Shown here: positions 59,218 through 64,000 of the stretch, piece after piece | Layout of the letters: every line of letters begins with the position of its first letter | How positions within the stretch are numbered: position 1 is the first letter of the stretch | Source: Flavobacterium sp. 1355 | GTDB lineage: Bacteria; Bacteroidota; Bacteroidia; Flavobacteriales; Flavobacteriaceae | Direction of reading: 5' to 3' | Assembly (NCBI RefSeq): GCF_017833415.1 | Contig: NZ_JAFICC010000001.1 | Coordinates: 1 to 64,000, forward strand | DNA: 64,000 nt | Position numbers and translations under genes: made by a program | Notes under the pieces: generated by a model | Databases searched by the model: none | What the model was told of the DNA's origin: nothing | What the model saw: only the letters and a program-made list of their open reading frames with translations

Positions 59218-60051
59218 CTAATTTACGTATTTTAATGAAACCCAGTTGTTCCTTTGAAATTTTTTAACGTAAGTCAGTCCTTTTTCTGTACATGAAGCAT
59301 CAATAAAAGGAATGTCTTCTTCATAGAAACCGCTTAAAAGCAATAATCCTTTTGGGTTTAAACAATCCACATAAACCTGCATATCATTCAATAAAATATT
59401 GCGGTTAATGTTCGCAATAATCAAGTCGTATTTTTTGCCCTCCAATAAAGCGGCATCGCCTTCATAAACGCTAATATGTTTGCAGTTATTGCGTTCAGCA
59501 TTTTCAATAGAATTCAGATAACACCAGTTATCGATATCAATAGCATCAATTGGCTGAGCCCCTTTCATTTCGGCCAAAATTGCCAAAATTGCTGTTCCGC
59601 AGCCCATATCCAGTGTTTTTAAGCCGGTAACATCAATCTCTAATAAATGCTGGATCATCATATGAGTAGTTTCATGGTGGCCGGTTCCAAAACTCATTTT
59701 TGGTTCGATTACGATATCAAATTCAGCATCTGTTTTTTCATGAAAAGGGGCACGTACATGGCATTTTCCGTCGACATCAATAGCTTCAAAATTCTTTTCC
59801 CATTCCTCGTTCCAGTTTACCTGATCGATTTCTTCAACAGTATATTCAATTTTAAATTCGTCAGATTGTAAAATATAAATGTCATCCAGAATAGTTGAAT
59901 CCCACAAATCTTTCTTTACATAAGCCGAAATTCCGGTTTCTGTTTCGGTAAAAGTTTCAAAAGCCTTTTCTCCTAATTCAGCAATTAAAATTTCTGACCC
60001 CGGTTCTTTTGGTTCAATTGTAAAATGATACCCTAAATATATATTTGACAT
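59218..60051 (-). CDS. prmA: Ribosomal protein L11 methyltransferase
   Basis: A 277-residue enzyme that trimethylates ribosomal protein L11 with S-adenosylmethionine. The SAM-binding segment is LKTLDMGCGTAILAILAEMK, followed by DAIDIDNWCYLNSIENA and LIIANINRNILLNDM (the NI-N form of motif IV). FGTGHHETTHMMIQHLL precedes it and is typical of PrmA. The N-terminal part binds L11. The start at 60051 (MSNIYLGYHF) is chosen over one 12 codons upstream. Confidence 0.95.
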   Translation of the reverse strand: MSNIYLGYHFTIEPKEPGSEILIAELGEKAFETFTETETGISAYVKKDLWDSTILDDIYILQSDEFKIEYTVEEIDQVNWNEEWEKNFEAIDVDGKCHVRAPFHEKTDAEFDIVIEPKMSFGTGHHETTHMMIQHLLEIDVTGLKTLDMGCGTAILAILAEMKGAQPIDAIDIDNWCYLNSIENAERNNCKHISVYEGDAALLEGKKYDLIIANINRNILLNDMQVYVDCLNPKGLLLLSGFYEEDIPFIDASCTEKGLTYVKKFQRNNWVSLKYVN

Positions 60052-60124
60052 AAATAATTTTTTTGCAAAGGTAAGAATACAAAGCAAAAGTTGTTTATAA
60101 ATCTAAACGAACATTGTTAAAATT

Positions 60125-60154
60125 AAAAAGCGTTCGCTGTGCGAACGCTTTTTT
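60125..60154 (-). terminator. Terminator of tpiA
   Basis: AAAAAGCGTTCGC and GCGAACGCTTTTT form a 13-bp stem with a 4-base loop, strong in both directions. It lies 68 bp after the tpiA stop. Confidence 0.9.
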
Positions 60155-60168
60155 ATATAAGCATTTTA

Positions 60169-60208
60169 AAATCTAAAATCTATCCCGTCCCGAAGCCTCG
60201 GATCGGGA
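60169..60208. repeat. Two heptamer units plus CCCGAAGC/GGGAC palindrome
   Basis: TCTAAAA occurs twice (60172-60182), as in the array near pyrE, and is followed by ATCCCGTCCCGAAGCCTCGG and ATCGGGACT, an imperfect palindrome related to that at 15004. Confidence 0.6.
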
Positions 60209-60221
60209 CTAAAATATAAAA

Positions 60222-60974
60222 TTAGATAGCCGTCACGATAGCTAAGAAGTCCTCAGCTTTTAATGCAGCACCTCCAATAAGACCACCATCTACATCTGGT
60301 TTTCCAAAGATTTCTTTAGCATTATCCGGTTTTACAGAGCCACCGTATAAAATAGAAACTTCATCAGCGATGTCAGCTCCAAAAGCTTTACGGATAGTTT
60401 CTCTGATAAATTCGTGCATTTCCTGCGCTTGTTCCGGAGAAGCAGTTTCTCCTGTTCCGATAGCCCAAACCGGCTCATAAGCTAAAACAACTTTAGACCA
60501 TGATTCTTTTGCGATATGGAAAATTCCGTCACGCAATTGGTTTTCAACAATATTGAAATGATTTCCGGACTGACGGTCTTTTAGTTCTTCACCAAAACAG
60601 AAAATTACAGTCATATCATGTTTCAAAGCAGTGTCTACTTTGCTTGCGATTAAAGCATCTGTTTCGTGAAAAATAGCGCGGCGCTCAGAGTGACCCAGAA
60701 TTACTGTATTTACACCAATACTAGTTAACATGTCTGCAGAAATTTCTCCTGTAAAAGCTCCGCCTTCAGCCTGATGAACGTTTTGGGCAGCAACACCAAT
60801 CGTAGTGTTTTTTACTTTAGCAGCAGCGGCCTGTAAGTTTACAAATGTTGGAGCAACAATCACCTGTGCAGTTGTTTGTGCTGGTATTTTTGTAATTAAT
60901 TCACTTAATAATTCTTCAGTTTGTCCTGCGTTTTTGTGCATTTTCCAGTTTCCTGCAACAATCTTTTTTCTCAT
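60222..60974 (-). CDS. tpiA: Triose-phosphate isomerase
   Basis: A 250-residue glycolytic enzyme that interconverts dihydroxyacetone phosphate and glyceraldehyde 3-phosphate. Catalytic residues: Asn/Lys in VAGNWKMHKN (N-terminus), His in ILGHSERR, and Glu in LAYEPVWAIGTG. The phosphate-binding ILYGGSVKPDN and GGLIGGAAL close the barrel. Normal length. It lies downstream of a TlpA-like thioredoxin gene by 57 bp and is probably transcribed with it. Confidence 0.98.
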   Translation of the reverse strand: MRKKIVAGNWKMHKNAGQTEELLSELITKIPAQTTAQVIVAPTFVNLQAAAAKVKNTTIGVAAQNVHQAEGGAFTGEISADMLTSIGVNTVILGHSERRAIFHETDALIASKVDTALKHDMTVIFCFGEELKDRQSGNHFNIVENQLRDGIFHIAKESWSKVVLAYEPVWAIGTGETASPEQAQEMHEFIRETIRKAFGADIADEVSILYGGSVKPDNAKEIFGKPDVDGGLIGGAALKAEDFLAIVTAI

Positions 60975-61031
60975 TTTGGTAGTTTTTATTATTCTTTTAA
61001 TTTTTGTTTTTGTGGTAATTTGTGAAGCTGT

Positions 61032-61532
61032 TTAAGCTTGATTTAAACTTTTTAAGGTTTCATCGATTTTGTCAAAATCAGTTTCAACAGCACGATACAA
61101 AACAATTTTTCCGGTTTTATCTATAATAATATATCTCGGAATCCAGTCAAGATCAATTGCTTTTCCGAAAACACCTTTCATACCGTCGTTCATCATAAAA
61201 TGATCTCCTTTTAATTCGTGTTTTTCAATTCCGGCTTTCCATTTTTCTGCTGTTTTATCAGCAGATAGAAATAAGTAGGATACATCAGGATTATTGGCTT
61301 GCAATTCTTTTAGTTTTGGCATAGCTTTTACACAATCGCCGCACCAGGAAGCCCAAACTTCGATTACCAGTGTTTTTCCTTTATATTTTTTAAGAATGTT
61401 TTTAAATGTAGCCTGATCTCCCTCCAGGGTTAATAATTTTTCAGACACAGCCTCTTTAGAGAAACTTGTTTTTTGAGCCTGTGTACATGAAAAAGTAACA
61501 AAGGCAATAAGGATTAGGGATATTTGTTTCAT
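61032..61532 (-). CDS. TlpA-like thioredoxin-family lipoprotein
   Basis: A 166-residue envelope protein with a lipoprotein signal (MKQISLILIAFVTFSCTQAQ). The thioredoxin fold contains the redox site WCGDC in VIEVWASWCGDCVKAMPKLK and the cis-Pro segment LDWIPRYIIIDKTGKIVLYR. It would act as a thiol-disulfide oxidoreductase in the periplasm. The start is the ATG at 61532. It sits near the BT_3928-type gene, which also ends in a thioredoxin-like domain, and upstream of tpiA. Confidence 0.9.
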   Translation of the reverse strand: MKQISLILIAFVTFSCTQAQKTSFSKEAVSEKLLTLEGDQATFKNILKKYKGKTLVIEVWASWCGDCVKAMPKLKELQANNPDVSYLFLSADKTAEKWKAGIEKHELKGDHFMMNDGMKGVFGKAIDLDWIPRYIIIDKTGKIVLYRAVETDFDKIDETLKSLNQA

Positions 61533-61845
61533 ATGAAGATTATAAAATTTTATTCGAATACTCAATTCACAAAGTTAAACAAACAAATCGAATGCCAAAT
61601 GGAGATTAACAAAATTTGAAGAGTCGTTTATTATGTAACAAAACATGGAATTTTGGTTAGAAAAAACGAATTGAAATCGTAATAGTTAGCCTGAAAAATG
61701 AAAAAACTTAGATGTAATCTTTTAAGGAAGTGAAATTCAGAGAATATTTTTTTGTTTTTATGGCTTTTTGGGGACTGAAAAACGTCAGCTTCAAACAAAA
61801 AAATCTTCAATACTATTGAAGACTTTAAGATGTTTTGAGGAAATA
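61533..61845. other. AT-rich intergenic region
   Basis: The 313 bp hold the promoter region of the thioredoxin gene and the terminator of the gene at 61846. No reading frame or repeat of note was found in 61620-61790. Confidence 0.6.
61803..61825 (-). terminator. Terminator of the hydrolase-like gene
   Basis: TCTTCAATA and TATTGAAGA form a 9-bp stem with a one-base loop region, followed by a T-run on the minus strand. It lies 21 bp after the stop at 61846. Confidence 0.78.
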
Positions 61846-62466
61846 TTAGTTCAATTCATAATTACCGTTTGCCAATTTTTTAGAAGGAAAAATCCATTCG
61901 TCTAAAGCTTTATATAAAAAACCATGTTTTAGATTTGTATTTAATTCAATTTCTGTGAAATGATTAATTTTTAGTTTTGAAGTTTCCTTTCGTTTAAGGG
62001 CAGAAACACCATATATATCCGACTTTTCATAAATCGTCAGAATGTTTCCGCAAAAATTGATGTCTGGAATCTCTTCTATATCCGAATCCCGGAAACATCC
62101 GATAAAAACAAAATTCACATTTGGATTAGCCAGATAAGTCGACACGTATTGTGCGATATAACCACCTTTTGAAGTTCCGATAACAGTTATCTTGTTAGGC
62201 GCAATTCCTTTTTTCAACAGTGTTTTGATTTGTTTTACAACCTTTTCTGCATAATCAGATGCATTTGTGTTTTTCTTTCTTTTTTCGCTAAAAACAATAA
62301 AATTATCTTTTCTGAATGATTCTAAAATTTTATCGTATTCTGCTTTTCCATATTCAGGATGAGCTGCATTCAGGTCGTTTTCTTCGATAAATTTATTGTG
62401 AAGAAAAAAAATATAAGCCTGATCTGTATTTTTTGTCTGACCAAAACTTAAAATAGTAAACAGCAT
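61846..62466 (-). CDS. Exported alpha/beta-hydrolase-like protein, start region probably frameshifted
   Basis: The frame encodes a serine-hydrolase-like protein: the elbow VIGTSKGG in APNKITVIGTSKGGYIAQYV, an acid in ILTIYEKSDIYG and a His in LKHGFLY. The listed start (62466) gives 206 residues, but a complete signal peptide (KLFKVIIALFIMLFTILSFG) is encoded in frame upstream without any start codon; the frame itself is open to 62619, past the terminator of the next gene. An ATG at 62504 (ATGAAAAACTC) would fit perfectly with one more A. So either the gene lost a base in its A-run, or a short form is made from 62466. The substrate is unknown. Confidence 0.65.
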   Translation of the reverse strand: MLFTILSFGQTKNTDQAYIFFLHNKFIEENDLNAAHPEYGKAEYDKILESFRKDNFIVFSEKRKKNTNASDYAEKVVKQIKTLLKKGIAPNKITVIGTSKGGYIAQYVSTYLANPNVNFVFIGCFRDSDIEEIPDINFCGNILTIYEKSDIYGVSALKRKETSKLKINHFTEIELNTNLKHGFLYKALDEWIFPSKKLANGNYELN

Positions 62467-62541
62467 TATGAACAGAGCAATAATAACTTTAAAGAGTTTT
62501 TCATCGATTGAGAATGTTGAATTTGTAATCAAATATAGATA

Positions 62542-62579
62542 AAAAAACGCCAATACTCTTAGAGAGAATATTGGCGTTG
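62542..62579 (-). terminator. Terminator of the BT_3928-type gene
   Basis: AACGCCAATA and TATTGGCGTT form a 10-bp stem, with seven T on the minus strand. It is 24 bp beyond the stop at 62603 and shows that the next gene must start below 62542. Confidence 0.92.
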
Positions 62580-62602
62580 ATAAAAGTTTTTGCTTAATTC
62601 TT

Positions 62603-63724
62603 TTACAAACTATAAGCAATATCAGATAATTTTAAATCATCAACATCGTTATAATGAAGTTTCTGCACTACAGTTCCTTTATGTAAAACTACAATGCTAG
62701 GATTGGCTCTTTCAACTGTTTTTAAAGTGGTTGCGTCGCAGAAATAAAAATCAACGTTTAGACCATATTGTTTTTTTGCTTTTGCAATTTCGTCTGCACC
62801 CGAAGCTGTCATGGCAATTACTTTGTATCCTTTTGCTTTTGCTTCCTGATTTACTTTTTCGAGCTTTTGCATTCCTTCCGGAGAAGATAAAGTTAAATCG
62901 TAAGTAACGAAAATTACCAGTTTTGGCTCTTTCAATAATTCTTCTTTATAATCAGAATCATCTTTTACCATAGTAAAATCGTGAATTGGCGGTACATAGC
63001 CTTCTGTAATTATTTTATCTTTTCTATCCACGAAAGTGGCACCCTCAGGAATATTCATCAAATCTTTTTCAGTAAATTCTTTATCCACTCCGTTTACTTT
63101 GTAGATAAAAACCATTTCTACAACCGATTTTGGAGCACCATCAGGAATTCTCATTCCGTCTTCAATATTATTGCCCACTTTAAAAGGACGAAAATCTTTT
63201 ATAGGATTATGATTTAAAACCCAAACTGCCATAATTACACATAATACAATGCTTGCCAAAGCAATTATGTTGGTTACTAACTTTGAAAACAGCGGTTTTA
63301 CCAATTTTTTGTTGATGAATAAAATCAAAATAAAGAAAAGCAAAACAACATCTTTTGTAAATGACTGCCAAGGTGTTAAGTGCAGCGCATCCCCAAAACA
63401 GCCACAATCTTTTACAACATCAAAATAAGCCGAGTAGAAGGTAAGGAACGTAAAGAAAACAATTAAAAGCAAAAGAGCCCAAATGGTTGTTTTTGCTTTA
63501 TAACCAACCAATAACATTACGCCTAAAACTACTTCTAAAATCACCAAAAAGATCGCTAATCCTAAAGCTAAAGGTTCTAAAAAAGGCATATTAAAAACCG
63601 GTTCACTAAAATATTCGGCCAGTTTATAAGAGAAACCAACAGGGTCATTTAGTTTAATTAATCCTGAAATGATAAATAATACGCCGACAAACAAGCGTGA
63701 GAATTGAGTAATGATGTTTTTCAT
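62603..63724 (-). CDS. BT_3928-family protein: DoxX/MauE-like membrane domain with thioredoxin-like C-terminus
   Basis: A 373-residue inner-membrane protein. Residues 1-165 hold four to five membrane segments of the DoxX/MauE type, with GLIKLNDPVGFSYKLAEYF and the Cys-bearing DCGCFGDALHLTPWQSFTKD. Residues 200-373 form a periplasmic thioredoxin-like domain (LVIFVTYDLTLSSPEGMQKL, YFCDATTLKTVERANPSIVV) without a CxxC at the usual place. The role may be electron transfer to thiols across the membrane; this is inferred. The start is the ATG at 63724 (MKNIITQFSR). DUF1599, this gene, the thioredoxin and tpiA form a gene order I recall as common in Bacteroidota. Confidence 0.85.
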   Translation of the reverse strand: MKNIITQFSRLFVGVLFIISGLIKLNDPVGFSYKLAEYFSEPVFNMPFLEPLALGLAIFLVILEVVLGVMLLVGYKAKTTIWALLLLIVFFTFLTFYSAYFDVVKDCGCFGDALHLTPWQSFTKDVVLLFFILILFINKKLVKPLFSKLVTNIIALASIVLCVIMAVWVLNHNPIKDFRPFKVGNNIEDGMRIPDGAPKSVVEMVFIYKVNGVDKEFTEKDLMNIPEGATFVDRKDKIITEGYVPPIHDFTMVKDDSDYKEELLKEPKLVIFVTYDLTLSSPEGMQKLEKVNQEAKAKGYKVIAMTASGADEIAKAKKQYGLNVDFYFCDATTLKTVERANPSIVVLHKGTVVQKLHYNDVDDLKLSDIAYSL

Positions 63725-63740
63725 ATTTTGTGTTTTTTTT

Positions 63741-63798
63741 GCCACGAATTTCACGAATGAGCACGAATTAATTTGTGTAAATTCGAGAAATTCGTGGC
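63741..63798. repeat. Palindromic repeat with GCCACGAATTTC arms
   Basis: GCCACGAATTTC (63741-63752) pairs with GAAATTCGTGGC (63787-63798); inner CACGAATTAATTTGTG adds a second stem. It occupies the gap between the DUF1599 and BT_3928-type genes. Confidence 0.85.
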
Positions 63799-63805
63799 TG
63801 AAATA

Positions 63806-64000
63806 TTATTTTAATGGATCAAGTATGAGAGCAAAAACAGAATAATTAATCATATCCTGATAATTGGCGTCTATACCTTCAGATACTAAAGTTTTTCCTT
63901 TATTATCTTCAATTTGCTTTACTCGAAGTAATTTCTGAAGAATCAAATCGGTCAGTGAACTTACACGCATTTCGCGCCATGCTTCACCATAATCGTGATT
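63806..64000 (-). CDS. DUF1599-domain protein, C-terminal part
   Basis: The last 64 codons of a minus-strand gene that continues past the window. The visible peptide has DYGEAWREMRVSSLTDLILQ, a KLLRVKQIEDN stretch and a C-terminal INYSVFALILDP, which match the end of DUF1599 proteins (predicted nucleotide-modification-associated, related to MazG-like folds by family description). The reaction is not known. It is upstream of the BT_3928-type gene. Confidence 0.75.
   Translation of the reverse strand, partial: NHDYGEAWREMRVSSLTDLILQKLLRVKQIEDNKGKTLVSEGIDANYQDMINYSVFALILDPLK

Overview
The window looks like a chromosomal segment of a Flavobacterium-type bacterium (Bacteroidota, Flavobacteriaceae). 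The DNA is AT-rich. It carries a SusC/SusD pair, a Y_Y_Y/LuxR membrane-spanning regulator, a stand-alone acyl-CoA-binding protein, a short-form phosphatidylserine decarboxylase, a BT_3928-type DoxX protein and WG-repeat proteins. Promoter-like TAnnTTTG boxes, the -7 element of Bacteroidota, lie just upstream of several starts. No rRNA, tRNA or CRISPR array was recognised.

Layout. 1-94: end of a probable IS3-family element. 145-7.1 kb: SOD lipoprotein, ACBP, then psd-cdsA-LUD-ftsH-rsfS on the minus strand, divergent from birA. 7.2-9.6 kb: pyrE and a NUDIX gene only 7 bp apart, then about 1 kb of non-coding palindromic repeats including four 99-bp palindromes in tandem. 9.6-19 kb: M14 peptidase, DbpA-like helicase, PhnA-type protein, coaD, a DUF421 protein, ddl, PASTA protein and rluD. 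19-28.4 kb: a minus-strand run of a ModF-like ABC ATPase, sulfurtransferase, ThuA protein, hydrolase, thioesterase, an antiporter fused to an AHSA1 domain, and a WG-repeat protein. 28.7-36.5 kb: dnaK, a REP-associated transposase bracketed by palindromes, corA, pta-ackA and a DUF3995 protein. 36.6-50.8 kb: a polysaccharide utilisation locus. 51-64 kb: M28 peptidase, Coq4-like protein, a YiiX-type hydrolase split by a frameshift, kdsA, lysoplasmalogenase-like and sterol-desaturase-like membrane proteins, clpS, prmA, tpiA, a TlpA-like thioredoxin, a BT_3928-type DoxX protein and the 3' end of a DUF1599 gene.

The main functional unit is the locus at 36.6-50.8 kb. A trans-envelope one-component regulator is followed by SusC, SusD, a GH144-type glucanase lipoprotein and a GH3 beta-glucosidase. 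The GH144 plus GH3 pairing points to beta-1,2-glucan. A glycerophosphodiesterase-like lipoprotein and a GH43-like enzyme with discoidin and FN3 domains follow. This suggests, as inference, a system for phosphoglycerol-substituted bacterial beta-1,2-glucans.

Other points worth a second look are the several families of palindromic repeats (with a resident RAYT transposase), the in-frame antiporter-SRPBCC fusion, and two probable single-base indels in A-runs (YiiX-like gene and the hydrolase near 62.5 kb).
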